This document shows positions 52,305-61,716 of a stretch of 64,000 nt of DNA, piece after piece (positions within the stretch are counted from its first letter, which is position 1; each line of letters begins with the position of its first letter). The notes under the pieces were generated by a model. That model did no database searches. It was given only the letters and a program-made list of their open reading frames with translations, and had not been told where the DNA came from. The position numbers were made by a program, and so were the translations under genes. The stretch is taken from contig NZ_JAPVBQ010000002.1 of the NCBI RefSeq assembly GCF_026968045.1, forward strand, positions 856,933-920,932, given 5' to 3'. Source of the DNA: Modestobacter sp. VKM Ac-2977. Its GTDB lineage: Bacteria > Actinomycetota > Actinomycetes > Mycobacteriales > Geodermatophilaceae.

Positions 52305-53432
52305 TCACGAGCCCGGGCACGGCATCGGCGTCCAGCTCTTGCCGCCGGGCGCGTAGCTCCGGCAGCCGGTGTAGCCACTCGGGTTGGAGCTGCCGGACGT
52401 CTGCGGCGGAGCTGCCGTCCTCGGTGCGCTCGACGAGATCCGGGACGAGCTGGGCGACTGCGCGCGGGCCCGGGTCGCGGCCGCAGCAGCCTCCTCGGCA
52501 GCCTTTCGCGCGGCCTCCTCCTCGGCCGCCTTGCGGGCGGCCTCCTCGGCGGCCTGGCGCGCCGCCTCCTCTGCGGCCTGGCGCGCGGCCTCCTCCGCGG
52601 CTCGCCGGGCCTCTTCCTCCTGTCGCTGCTGCTCGGCCACCCGAGCCGAGTCGTTGTCCGCGACGGCGGCGTCCAGGTCTGTGCGGACGCGCTCCACCCG
52701 GCTCTGCAGACCGCTCAGCCCGCGGCCGGCGAACGGCAGCAGTGGGAAAGCGCGCGGGTCCCGGTCCAGGAGAGCGGTGAGCGCCCGCGCCGTGGTCAGC
52801 GCAGCGACCAGCTCACCGGAGTGGAAATCGAACGCGGCCAGCTCGGTCGGTGCAACGGGCTGTTCGGCGACCGTGTCGGCCGCCGTCTGCTCCAGGGCGG
52901 CCACCTGCGCGGGGACGGTGCACGTCACATCGGAGGCGTAGAGCCCCCGGCCCGCCTCCCTCGCCTCGTCATGCGCCTGCCGCACGGGCGGGTAGAACTG
53001 CGTGTTCGACCCGACCACCAGCGCCACGCCCAGGCCCTGCCGGGCGATGTCGGCGTTCACCAGGTCGTCGCCGAGGAAGACCGCGGCCAGTTCGCGGCCG
53101 TACCGGTCGTACTTCTCCTCGTCGTGCTCGAGCCGTACCTCGGTGCCGACGGGGAGGCGGCCCTTCAGGTACTGGGTCGCCTCCGGGGCGAGGCACTCGA
53201 CCGGCTTGCTCGGGTCCACCGACTCCGGAGTGTCCACGTTGAGCAGTCGAACCCGACGGGTCTCGCCGTCGTACCGGACGTCGATGGTGTCGCCGTCCAC
53301 CACCTTGGTCACCGTCGCGGTGACGGGTCCGCTGACAGCCTCGTGGACGGCTCCCGCCCCGACCACCAGGGCCGCGGCGGTCACCGTCGCAGCGATCTTG
53401 TGGGTGGCTACGACAGCGAACAGGCTCTGCAT
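52305..53432 (-). CDS. Secreted thermonuclease-family (SNase) protein with coiled-coil
   Basis: 375 residues from ATG 53432 (GGAGGAAGC just before). A signal or anchor segment (about 9-30) is followed by an SNase domain (about 38-165): KVVDGDTIDV, RRVRLLNVDTPES, KYDRYGRELAAVFL, where the catalytic Arg/Asp/Glu positions are recognisable. Residues about 265-330 are Glu/Ala/Arg repeats (EEAARQAAEEAARQ), a long coiled coil, and a final Cys-containing tail GCRSYAPGGKSWTPMPCPGS. It should degrade nucleic acid outside the cell. Divergent from the helicase giant at 53728. Confidence 0.88.
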   Translation of the reverse strand: MQSLFAVVATHKIAATVTAAALVVGAGAVHEAVSGPVTATVTKVVDGDTIDVRYDGETRRVRLLNVDTPESVDPSKPVECLAPEATQYLKGRLPVGTEVRLEHDEEKYDRYGRELAAVFLGDDLVNADIARQGLGVALVVGSNTQFYPPVRQAHDEAREAGRGLYASDVTCTVPAQVAALEQTAADTVAEQPVAPTELAAFDFHSGELVAALTTARALTALLDRDPRAFPLLPFAGRGLSGLQSRVERVRTDLDAAVADNDSARVAEQQRQEEEARRAAEEAARQAAEEAARQAAEEAARKAAEEEAARKAAEEAAAAATRARAQSPSSSRISSSAPRTAAPPQTSGSSNPSGYTGCRSYAPGGKSWTPMPCPGS

Positions 53433-53727
53433 GCTTCCTCCGACGGCCAGGCGACAGGTGTCACCGCTGGGCACGCTAAGGAGTCGGTAGGTCACCGGAT
53501 GGCCGTCAGGTCCGAGTCACCCTCAGAAGGAGCAGCGACCGCGAGCGGCGTCCCCCGAACCGGTGAGAGGCGGCGTGCCCCGCTGGTCACCGCCACGGGC
53601 TCGGCGTGCGCCCGGTGGGGAGTTCTGGCGACAGGGATCCGGACCGATCTCGTCCGCCGGTGCACCACCCGTCACACCTGTTCCCGGCAGACGTCGTTGC
53701 GTCGCCTCTGACCGGTAGACAGGGCGC
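53433..53727. other. Divergent promoter region of the SNase and giant helicase genes
   Basis: About 295 bases between divergent starts. It contains no supported gene. The region before the helicase ATG lacks a strong ribosome site (only AGGGCGC), suggesting low translation. No operator motif was identified. Confidence 0.4.
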
Positions 53728-56700
53728 ATGACTGACCTGGACCTCCAGCCGACGGCGATCGACGGGGCGGCGACCGGGGCGCGGGTCACCGTCGAGGTCA
53801 CCGCGGTCCCCGTGCTCAGCTACGCGCTGGCACACAACGGCATCGCCGTCGTCTCCCAGCTGGTGCTCACCGGGCACGGCGAGCCGGTGCGGCACGCCAG
53901 CGTGCACGTGGGCATCCGGGACGCCGCGGGCCCGATCGGCGAGGCCGTGGAGCTGTTCGCCGACGTCGACCCCGGGCACACCACGGTGCTCACCGACGTG
54001 GGGCTGCGGCTGGACCCGGCCGCGATGCTGCAGGTCGAGGAGCGCCGTCCCGGCTGGCTGTCGGTCCTGGTGGAGAAGGACGGCGAGGTGCTCGGCCGGG
54101 CGCGCGTGCCGGTGCAGGTCCTGGCCGCGGCGCAGTGGCTGGCCACTCCGTTGGAGCTGGCGATGGAGATGCTCGCCGCCCACGTGCAGCCGAACCACCC
54201 GTCGATCACCGCGCTGGTCGCCGAGGCCGCCGAGGCGCTGGGCACGGAGACCGGCAGCCCGTCGATCCAGGGCTACCAGGCCGGCCCCGAGCGGGTGGAC
54301 GCGATCGCGGCCGCGATCTGCGCTGCGGTGCAGGCCCGCGCCGTCCGGTACAGCGAGCCACCGGCCAGCTGGGCGGACATAGGGCAGAAGGTGCGCACGC
54401 CCGGCGAGGTGCTCGACGAGCGGGTCGGCACCTGCCTGGACCTGGTCGTCGTCCTGGCCGCCGCGCTCGAGCAGGCCGGCATCCGGCCGCTGCTCTGGCT
54501 GGTCGATGGGCACGCCTTCCTCGGGTACTGGCGCGAGGAGCTGTCGGCGCAGAGCTCGGCGACCACCGACGTCGCCAGCCTGGTGAACCTGGTCGACCTG
54601 GGGCTGATCCGACTGGTGGAGACCACGATGCTCACCACCCGCAGCGAACCGGTCGGCTTCGACGAGCTGCACCGCCCGCCGTACGCCGCCTGGCTCACCG
54701 GCGACCTCGACCGGGTGATCGGCGTCGTCGACGTCTACCGCGCCCGGCGCGACGGCGTCCTCCCGCTGCCGGCCCGCACCCGGGACGCCGACGGCACCGT
54801 GCAGGTGGTCGAGTACCGGCCGGCCGTGCACAGCAGCCCGGTCCGCCCGATCGACAGCGGGACGGCGGCGGACCACGAGGCCCGGGAGACGGCCCCGCCG
54901 CGGATCGCGCAGTGGAAGAACGCGCTGCTGGACCTGAGCCTGCGCAACCGGCTGATCAACTACACGCCACGCGCCGGGATCGCGCTGACCGTGCCCGATG
55001 CGCACCTCGGTGCGTTGGAGGACCTGGTCAACGGCGGGACGGCGCTGACCCTGCTGCCCAGCGACCAACTGGCCGCCGTCCAGCGCGAGCGGGGGCTGCG
55101 GTCGGCCCGGGAGCTGCCGCCGGAGCTGCTGGCCGAGCTGCTGCTGGACCGCCGGGGGCTGTACGTCGACGTCCCGGAGAGCTCGTACCTGACCCGGATG
55201 CGGGCGCTGGCCTACAAGGCGAAGACGGTGCTGGAGGAGACCGGCGCCAACAACCTGTACCTGGCCCTGGGCAGCCTCGCCTGGGAGCTGGACGGCCGCC
55301 CGCTGCGCTCACCGCTGATCCTGGTGCCGGTCGTGCTGAAGGCTCATTCCCGGTCCGGCGCGTACCGGCTGACCGTGGACGAGTCGGGCACCAGCACGCC
55401 CAACTACTGCCTGCTGGAGAAGCTGCGCCAGCTGCACGGCCTGAACGTGCCGGGGCTGGCCGAACCGACCGAGGACGGCGCCGGGATCGACCTGGACGCT
55501 GCGCTCCAGGCAATGCGGGTCGCGCTGGTCGAGCAGGGGCTGCCGTACCGGGTGGAGCCGACCGCCGACCTGGCGATCCTGGCGTTCGCAAAGTTCCGGC
55601 TGTGGAAGGACCTCGACGAGCACTGGGCGACGCTGAGCGAGAACCCGCTGGTTGCCCACCTGGTGCACTCCCCCACCGACCCATTCGACGACCCGGTCGC
55701 CGAGGACGGCTCGGTCGACCTGGACGAGCTCGCGGCCGCCGTACCGGTGCCTGCGGACGCCTCGCAGCTGACCGCGGTCGCCGAGGCCGCCGCCGGCCGG
55801 ACGTTCGTGCTCGAGGGCCCGCCGGGGACCGGCAAGTCGCAGACCATCACCAACCTGCTGGCCCGCGCGGTCGCCGACGGCAAGCGGGTGCTGTTCGTCG
55901 CCGAGAAGCGCGCCGCGCTGGACGTCGTCGCCCGGCGGCTGGACGCGGTCGGGATGGGCCCGTTCGCCCTCGACCTGCACGACAAGGGCAGCCGGCCGGC
56001 CGTGGTGCGGGCGCAGATCCGCGCGGCGCTGGAGCATGCGGTGCAGGTCGACGAGCAGGGGCTGTCCGCCGACGGCGAGGACCTCCGGTCGGCCCGGCGC
56101 TCGCTGGCCCGGTACGCCACCCGGCTGCACGAGCCGAACGCCGCGGGCCTGTCGCTGTACAGCGCGCACACCGGCGCGCTCAGCGTCGGCGACTCGGTGC
56201 CGCCGCTGCCCGTCTCGCCGGCTGCGGTCGGCGGGTTGACGGCCGAGGACGTCGCGGCGGTGCGGCGCGCACTGGCCGGGCTGCCGGACGTCGCCGACCT
56301 GGCCCGGCCGCGGCCGGGCCACCCGTGGGGCTTCGTGGACGTCGCGGACGTCGACGTGCCGGCCGCCGCGACCGCCGCTGCTGCGGTCGATGCCGCCGTC
56401 GCCGAGCTGCTGGGGTCCGCGCGGCTGGCGCCGGTGCTGGACGCGGTGACCACGCCTGCCGACCTGGCGGGGCTGGCCCGGGTGCTGGACGGTCCGCCGG
56501 TCGACCTGACGGTGCTGGACGAGACCCGGTCGGCACGCTGGCGCACCGAGACGGCCGCACTGTCGGCCGACGTCGCCGCCTTCCGCACGGCGCAGCACCC
56601 GGGCCTGGACGCAGCGACGCCGGCCGCCCTGGACCTGCCGCTAGCCGAAATTTCTGCCGCCGGGGAGGCCGCCGCGCAGTCGGGCTTCTTCGGCCGCAAG

Positions 56701-59529
56701 AAGCGGCTGATCGCCGTCCGCGACCGGTTGGCTTCCGTACTGACCGGCGAGGTGGCGCCGAAGGCGGTGCCGGCGCTGACGTCGGCGCTGCTCGCCGCGC
56801 AGACGGCGGCGCGGGCCCTGGCCGCCCGCGCCGCCGCGATTCCCGGGCTGCAGGTGCCCAGTGACTGGAACCCGCTGACCGATCCGGGCCTGGTCGAGCG
56901 GGAGGTCGACTGGCTCCGGCTGGCCGGCGCGGTGGTCGAGGGCAGCGACGGCTTCCCCGGGGCGCTGCGCGCGCTCCTGGCCCAAGGACCAGCGACCAAT
57001 CCGTCCGCCGCGGCGGCGGTCGGCCGCGCGGAGGAGGCGGTGCAGCAGCTGCTGACCGTCTGCCGGTCGACGCCGGAGCAGCTCTCGGCGTGGGCGGGCA
57101 GCGACGGGTTGTTCGCCCGGTGGCAGGCGACCCGCGCCGAGCGGGCGGTCACGGCGCCTGTGGTCCCGTCACTGCGCCGGTGGCTGGACCTGATCGCCGC
57201 GGTGGAGCCGCTGCGCTCGGCCGGGCTGGGTGAGGCCCGGGGGGCGCTGCTGTCCGGCGCGGTGCCGGCCGACGACGCCGTCCGCTCCTTCGAGCTCGGG
57301 CTGGCCGGCGCCGCGATGACCGAACGGGAGGAGGCCACCGGGCTGGCCGCCTTCGACGCGCCGGTGCACGAGCGGGCGATCACCCGGTTCTCCGCGGCGT
57401 CCCGGGCAGTGCGCCGGCACCTGACCGCGGCCCTGCCGGCATCGGTGGTGGCGGCGCGGTCGTTCGACGTCACCGCCCGCGGTGGCCAGGTCGGCGCGCT
57501 GCAGCGGGAACTGAACCGGCAGCGCGGCGGGCTCGGGGTGCGCGGGCTGATCGCCGAGTACGGCGAGCTGGTCACCGCCGTGATGCCGTGCGTGCTGGTC
57601 AGCCCCGACTCGGTGGCCCGCTTCTTCCCGGCCCGGGCCGGCCTGTTCGACCTGGTGGTGTTCGACGAGGCGTCGCAGATCCGGGTCGCCGACGCGGTCG
57701 GCGCGTTGGGCCGGGCGGACGCTGCGGTCGTGGTCGGGGACAGCAAGCAGATGCCGCCGACGTCGTTCGCGGAGCCGACGACGGACGACGACGCGCTGCC
57801 GGAGGACCTGGCCACCGCGGTGGAGGACGAGGAGTCGATCCTGTCGGAGTGCGTGCAGGCGCGGGTGCCGCGGCAGTGGCTGTCGTGGCACTACCGCAGC
57901 CAGGACGAGTCGCTGATCGCCTTCAGCAACGTCCAGTACTACGAGAACCGGCTGTCCTCGTTCCCGGCGCCGGTGCACGGGCCGGCCTCCTCGGCTCCGG
58001 ACGGCCGCGGGGTCTCGCTGGTGCGGGTGGCCGGCACGTTCCACCGCTCGGGGGCGGGCAAGCTGCTGCGCACCAACCCGGTGGAGGCCGAGGCGATCGT
58101 GGCGGAGATCCGCCGGCGCTTCGCGCTCTCACCCGACGAGCCGTCCTCGATCGGCGTGGTCACGTTCAACGCCCAGCAGCGGGCGCTGATCGATGCACTG
58201 CTGCGGGACGCCGGAGACGAGCGGCTGGTCGAGGCGCTGGACCGCACCGACGGCGAGGGGTTGTTCGTCAAGAACCTGGAGAACGTGCAGGGCGACGAGC
58301 GGGACGCCGTGCTCTTCTCGACCGCGTTCAGCGCCAACGACCGGGGCCAGCTGCCGCTGAACTTCGGGCCGCTGAACAAGGTGGGTGGTGAACGCCGGCT
58401 GAACGTGGCGATCACCCGCGCCCGACGGCAGGTCGTCGTCTTCTCCTCCTTCGACCCGGCCGATCTGCGGGCGGAGCAGACATCGTCGGTGGGGATCAAG
58501 CACCTGCGCGCGTACCTGGACCTGGCGGCGCACGGCACCGACGCGCTGCCGCGGGACGCACGGTTCGCCTCGCTGCCCGACCGGCACCGCGACTCCGTCG
58601 CTGAAGCTCTGCGTGCCCGTGGACTGGTCGTGCGGACCGACGTGGGGCTGTCGGAGTTCAAGGTGGACCTGGCCGTGTCGCTGGCCTCGGCGCCGGACGT
58701 GCCGGTGCTGGCGGTGCTGCTCGACGGCCCGGCGTGGGCGCGGCGGCGGACGGTCGGTGACCGCGACGGGCTGCCGGTGGAGGTGCTCGGCGGGATGCTG
58801 CGCTGGCCGGCGGTGGAGCGAGTGTGGCTGCCGGCCTGGCTGGCTGACCGGGACGAGGTGGTGGCGCGGCTGGTCGCCGCCGCCCAGACCCCGGTCGCTC
58901 CCCCGCCCGCGGCCGAGCCGCTTTCCGTCCCGGCGGTCGCGCCGGCTCCGGTCGCTCCGGAGGCCGATCTCCCGGCTGCGGTGCTGCACGGCGAGGAGCC
59001 GTTCCTGCCGTGGACGCCGGACCCGGCGGGTGAGCGCAGCCTGCTCGACCAGCTGGGCAACCGGCGGGTGGCCGAGCGGGTGGGGCGGGTGCTGCAGGCT
59101 GGCGCCGAGGCCGAAGGGCCGATCCACCTCGACCGGCTGGCACGGCTCACGGCCGGCGCGTTCGGTCTCGGACGTGTGGCGCAGGCGCGCAAGGACGCGC
59201 TGGCGGCGCTGGTTCCTGCGTCGGTCCGGGTCGGTGACGTCGTGTGGCCCGCTGGGCTGGACCGATCGTCGTGGACCGGTTTCCGCCGCGATCCGGCGGC
59301 GACCCGACCGATGGAGCAGCTGGCGCCGGAGGAGATCGGCAACGCGATGGTCGCGCTGTGCCGGGCCAGTGCCGGGATGACCAGGGACGAGCTGTTCGCG
59401 CAGACGCTAGAGGTCTTCGGCTATCGCCGCCGCACGCCGGCCCAGGTCGCCGTCCTGGAGTCGGCCTTGGCCGCTGCCGCGTCTGCCGGCCGGCTGACGG
59501 CCACGGCGTCCGGCCTGCTCACCGCCTGA
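53728..59529 (+). CDS. Giant DUF4011-helicase-nuclease-like-DUF3320 protein (Hhe-like)
   Basis: 1933 residues. Order: beta-rich N-terminus; transglutaminase-like part with Cys236 (VGTCLDL) and His262 (DGHAFLGYW); DUF4011 with LSLRNRLINY (about 403-412); SF1 helicase with Walker A GPPGTGKS (697-704), motif II FDEAS (1312-1316), GDSKQMPP, WHYRSQDESL, LENVQGDERD and AITRAR (1561-1566); Vsr/MTES-type zone with VVRTDVGLSEFKVDLAV and VLAVLLDG (the usual ECDG acid is Leu-Leu-Asp here); DUF3320 C-terminus. DUF4011-helicase-Vsr proteins (Hhe) are reported as single-gene antiphage defence. Helicase motifs are complete; the nuclease-like site is atypical, so cleavage is uncertain. Flanked by nuclease, toxin and restriction genes, consistent with defence. 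Confidence 0.85.
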   Translation: MTDLDLQPTAIDGAATGARVTVEVTAVPVLSYALAHNGIAVVSQLVLTGHGEPVRHASVHVGIRDAAGPIGEAVELFADVDPGHTTVLTDVGLRLDPAAMLQVEERRPGWLSVLVEKDGEVLGRARVPVQVLAAAQWLATPLELAMEMLAAHVQPNHPSITALVAEAAEALGTETGSPSIQGYQAGPERVDAIAAAICAAVQARAVRYSEPPASWADIGQKVRTPGEVLDERVGTCLDLVVVLAAALEQAGIRPLLWLVDGHAFLGYWREELSAQSSATTDVASLVNLVDLGLIRLVETTMLTTRSEPVGFDELHRPPYAAWLTGDLDRVIGVVDVYRARRDGVLPLPARTRDADGTVQVVEYRPAVHSSPVRPIDSGTAADHEARETAPPRIAQWKNALLDLSLRNRLINYTPRAGIALTVPDAHLGALEDLVNGGTALTLLPSDQLAAVQRERGLRSARELPPELLAELLLDRRGLYVDVPESSYLTRMRALAYKAKTVLEETGANNLYLALGSLAWELDGRPLRSPLILVPVVLKAHSRSGAYRLTVDESGTSTPNYCLLEKLRQLHGLNVPGLAEPTEDGAGIDLDAALQAMRVALVEQGLPYRVEPTADLAILAFAKFRLWKDLDEHWATLSENPLVAHLVHSPTDPFDDPVAEDGSVDLDELAAAVPVPADASQLTAVAEAAAGRTFVLEGPPGTGKSQTITNLLARAVADGKRVLFVAEKRAALDVVARRLDAVGMGPFALDLHDKGSRPAVVRAQIRAALEHAVQVDEQGLSADGEDLRSARRSLARYATRLHEPNAAGLSLYSAHTGALSVGDSVPPLPVSPAAVGGLTAEDVAAVRRALAGLPDVADLARPRPGHPWGFVDVADVDVPAAATAAAAVDAAVAELLGSARLAPVLDAVTTPADLAGLARVLDGPPVDLTVLDETRSARWRTETAALSADVAAFRTAQHPGLDAATPAALDLPLAEISAAGEAAAQSGFFGRKKRLIAVRDRLASVLTGEVAPKAVPALTSALLAAQTAARALAARAAAIPGLQVPSDWNPLTDPGLVEREVDWLRLAGAVVEGSDGFPGALRALLAQGPATNPSAAAAVGRAEEAVQQLLTVCRSTPEQLSAWAGSDGLFARWQATRAERAVTAPVVPSLRRWLDLIAAVEPLRSAGLGEARGALLSGAVPADDAVRSFELGLAGAAMTEREEATGLAAFDAPVHERAITRFSAASRAVRRHLTAALPASVVAARSFDVTARGGQVGALQRELNRQRGGLGVRGLIAEYGELVTAVMPCVLVSPDSVARFFPARAGLFDLVVFDEASQIRVADAVGALGRADAAVVVGDSKQMPPTSFAEPTTDDDALPEDLATAVEDEESILSECVQARVPRQWLSWHYRSQDESLIAFSNVQYYENRLSSFPAPVHGPASSAPDGRGVSLVRVAGTFHRSGAGKLLRTNPVEAEAIVAEIRRRFALSPDEPSSIGVVTFNAQQRALIDALLRDAGDERLVEALDRTDGEGLFVKNLENVQGDERDAVLFSTAFSANDRGQLPLNFGPLNKVGGERRLNVAITRARRQVVVFSSFDPADLRAEQTSSVGIKHLRAYLDLAAHGTDALPRDARFASLPDRHRDSVAEALRARGLVVRTDVGLSEFKVDLAVSLASAPDVPVLAVLLDGPAWARRRTVGDRDGLPVEVLGGMLRWPAVERVWLPAWLADRDEVVARLVAAAQTPVAPPPAAEPLSVPAVAPAPVAPEADLPAAVLHGEEPFLPWTPDPAGERSLLDQLGNRRVAERVGRVLQAGAEAEGPIHLDRLARLTAGAFGLGRVAQARKDALAALVPASVRVGDVVWPAGLDRSSWTGFRRDPAATRPMEQLAPEEIGNAMVALCRASAGMTRDELFAQTLEVFGYRRRTPAQVAVLESALAAAASAGRLTATASGLLTA

Positions 59530-59533
59530 CAGC

Positions 59534-59572
59534 GCGCCGGTCCCGCCCACCTTGCGGAGGCGGGGCCGGCGC
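59534..59572 (+). terminator. Hairpin after the Hhe-like gene
   Basis: GCGCCGG and CCCGCC segments (59534-59547) pair with GGCGGG and CCGGCGC-side bases (59559-59572), beginning five bases past the stop codon. Confidence 0.6.
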
Positions 59573-59943
59573 CGCCACTACTTCTTCTTGGGCTTGGGCT
59601 TGGGCTTGGTGGACGCCTACCGGGTGGACCGTCGACTTGAGGCCGGTGAGGAAGCTCCTGAGCCGACTTACTTCCATCACCAACGGCAAGGCCAGCCGTT
59701 CCACAGCGACCACGTCTACGTGCCTGCGGCCGGCATGCTCGGCGCAACGGTCGAGGTGGACGACTTCGACGCGTGGATCGCCTCGGGTCCCAGTGACCAC
59801 GTGCCGCTGGCGTCACCGTTTAGTCGTGAATCAGTCGGTCAGACGCTCGATATGGCGACATCTCGCCCGTACGAGCTTGGAGATGGCGGGTCGTCTGCTT
59901 TGAGCGTGCAGCCGCACGATGATTCCTCGACGGCCACGACCGG
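59573..59943 (+). pseudogene. Remnant of an endonuclease/exonuclease/phosphatase-family gene; otherwise gene-free
   Basis: In the 414-base gap after the Hhe-like gene, a plus-strand frame around 59650-59820 reads PTYFHHQRQGQPFHSDHVYV, then VEVDDFDAWIASGPSDHVPL. This matches the C-terminal end of EEP nucleases (FHIDYVFVP...SDHVPL) including the final His-Asp pair, but no start or N-terminal two-thirds exist. On the opposite strand a Lys-Pro repeat tail (about 59578-59614) ends at a TAG and may be the end of another lost gene. The area looks like a scar of past rearrangement. Confidence 0.5.
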
Positions 59944-60402
59944 TCAGGGGCCGACCGGCCGACGTACTCGCGTACTTGTGGCCGGTCGGCGGATCAAGCT
60001 GTCCTCATCATGGGGGCACCTGGGCAGATAGCTGAAGCCCTCAGGCGTATCCGGGTCGTAGTGCACAACGAGTCCCTCGACCCGGAGCTTCTCTTTCCAC
60101 GCCTGCAGCCTTTTGAGGGCAACGTCGCGCATCTCTAAGCCGTCCAGGCGCCGGCACTCCATGCGCAGCATTCCTAACGGATAGGTGTTCCGATGCTCGG
60201 CCCGGACCTGCCATGGGATCAGTTGGTCATTCATCGCCTGTCGGCGCCCTAGCCCTCGCCGCTGACGGAAGTTCCCCCAGGCCGTCGGGCCGATCTCGAT
60301 GTCATAAATCCGCCGGTAGTACTCCGACATCCAGGCGTAGGTGCGTCCCTCTGCGAACCATCGCAGGACTTCTTTCTCGTTTTGAATCTTGCTAGCTGGC
60401 AT
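59944..60402 (-). CDS. Actinophage-like conserved protein with helix-turn-helix-type N-terminus
   Basis: 152 residues from ATG 60402 (GAGAGGGAC upstream). It begins MPASKIQNEKEVLRWFAEGR and continues TYAWMSEYYRRIYDIEIGPT, AWGNFRQRRGLGRR, a helix-turn-helix-like arrangement, then LIPWQVRAEHRNTYPLGMLR and VVHYDPDTPEGFSYLPR. Proteins of this pattern occur, as I recall, in actinophage genomes and related elements; function unknown, DNA binding likely. Lower GC and isolated position suggest a phage relic. The C-terminal codons form an inverted repeat that may also end transcription. Confidence 0.6.
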   Translation of the reverse strand: MPASKIQNEKEVLRWFAEGRTYAWMSEYYRRIYDIEIGPTAWGNFRQRRGLGRRQAMNDQLIPWQVRAEHRNTYPLGMLRMECRRLDGLEMRDVALKRLQAWKEKLRVEGLVVHYDPDTPEGFSYLPRCPHDEDSLIRRPATSTRVRRPVGP

Positions 60403-60790
60403 GAGAGTCCCTCTCTTTCGCAGATTCGCCATCTGTGTAAGGCAGAGTGAACAATCGGAGCTCGAGCTCGTCGGCAGCCACCAGCTCGGCCGACCAACGG
60501 CGCGTCAGCCGCAGATGCCGGCCGAACGTCGCCGCAGGCGCCGGTGGTCTCGGTGAGTGATGTCCACCCGCAGATACGCTTGAGTCGACGAGCGACGCGG
60601 GCGTCGAGGATCGAACATCCGCATGCTGTTGCTCCCCGTGTGCGCGCTCGACTCCGCCGTCGATACGGAACGGACCCTGCCATCTCCCCGTGACGTTTCG
60701 AGGCAGCAGGAGCAATGAGTCACCGGATGGGGTGGACGCCTGCCCCACGCAGCACACGGGCCACATGCGGAAGATCGACGTGCCGTCCAA
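60392..60790 (-). CDS. Possible 132-residue ORF upstream of the phage-like gene
   Basis: A minus-strand frame of 132 codons ends 11 bases inside the phage-like gene start, an arrangement typical of coupled genes. The last 40 residues (RHLRLTRRWSAELVAADELE, LRLFTLPYTDGES) look protein-like, but the first 90 are low-quality and no family or good ribosome site is visible. The rest of the 411-base gap up to 60813 shows nothing else. It may be partly real with a later start. Confidence 0.2.
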   Translation of the reverse strand: MDGTSIFRMWPVCCVGQASTPSGDSLLLLPRNVTGRWQGPFRIDGGVERAHGEQQHADVRSSTPASLVDSSVSAGGHHSPRPPAPAATFGRHLRLTRRWSAELVAADELELRLFTLPYTDGESAKERDSHAS

Positions 60791-60813
60791 GCCCGATCAG
60801 GGACAGGCGGATG

Positions 60814-61488
60814 TCACGCCGGGGCCGGGCTCGATGGCTCGACAGAGTCCTGGCCCACGGTGAACGCCTTGTCCGCGAGGGAACCGACCGCCCACGTGGC
60901 GGTTGCATCCATGCCCCCGCCGATGGCTCCACCAACGAGGGGAACACCCTTGGCGAGGGTGATCACCGCCCGCTTGGTGCCGTACTTGGCGACGAGCATG
61001 AAGCCGACCTTCTTGTTGATCTGACGGATCACCGTGATGGGGATCCGCTTGATCACGGTCATGCTCACCTGGCTTCCCACCTTGATCCCGACCTGCTTGA
61101 GCACCTCTGTGCCCGCATTGCCGACCAGGCAGAGGAGCACGGCGGTGCGAACTTCCTCGCTGTCGAGGTCATGCCCGTGCGCAGCGGCGATGGCGCCGGC
61201 CAGGTGGGTCTGCACCAGGTAGGACGCACCGACGTTCGCGGGGAGGGTGAGGGGCATGGCGATGAAGCCACCGAGGTTGGTGACGAAGCCCTGCGCGCCA
61301 GCGGCAGCAGCGTGGTTGCGGACAAGGGCGCTCACCGCCTGGTCGGTCGTTCGTCCCGACGACGCCTCGGCCGCCGACTCAGCCGCGCTCTTGAACGGGC
61401 CGAAGCCGTTGATCCCGACCTTGAGCAGCTGCTCAACGAGGTCCTGTCCCGCTCGCGCCAACGTCGAACTCTGGTCTTCAACGGTCAT
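60814..61488 (-). CDS. EcsC family protein
   Basis: 224 residues from ATG 61488 (GGAG about 10 bases upstream). The EcsC domain spans nearly all: GFVTNLGGFIAMPLTLPANV, ASYLVQTHLAGAIAAAHGHD, VLLCLVGNAGTEVLKQVG, and a Gly-rich VPLVGGAIGGGMDATATWAV near the end. Hydrophobic glycine-rich stretches suggest membrane association. EcsC proteins are of unknown biochemical role; some occur in defence islands, which fits the surroundings. Monocistronic. Confidence 0.82.
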   Translation of the reverse strand: MTVEDQSSTLARAGQDLVEQLLKVGINGFGPFKSAAESAAEASSGRTTDQAVSALVRNHAAAAGAQGFVTNLGGFIAMPLTLPANVGASYLVQTHLAGAIAAAHGHDLDSEEVRTAVLLCLVGNAGTEVLKQVGIKVGSQVSMTVIKRIPITVIRQINKKVGFMLVAKYGTKRAVITLAKGVPLVGGAIGGGMDATATWAVGSLADKAFTVGQDSVEPSSPAPA

Positions 61489-61716
61489 TGAGACTTCGCT
61501 CCGAGCTGTGAGGAATGGTCCGGCGTCGGTAATCGTCACTGCCGGACCGACGGACCAGGCGCAGTGACGTGTCGCCGGAACTGAGCAAGAAGGGGCTGCG
61601 GGGACGTGTGTCAACGATGGCTGAGGGTGCATCCGCAGTATCGGGCGGCCACCCCGCTGACAATCCCGCGAGGATCAGTCAGTGGGCTGACCACGCAGCT
61701 CAGTCACCCAGCGCCG

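Noticed and set aside
60249-60683. 144-codon minus-strand frame beside the phage-like gene
   Set aside because: Overlaps the start of the better supported gene in another frame, Cys/Arg-rich composition and no ribosome site.
60560-60715. tRNA-like stretch (minus strand GTTCGATCC)
   Set aside because: No acceptor, D or anticodon stems can be formed around the T-loop-like string.
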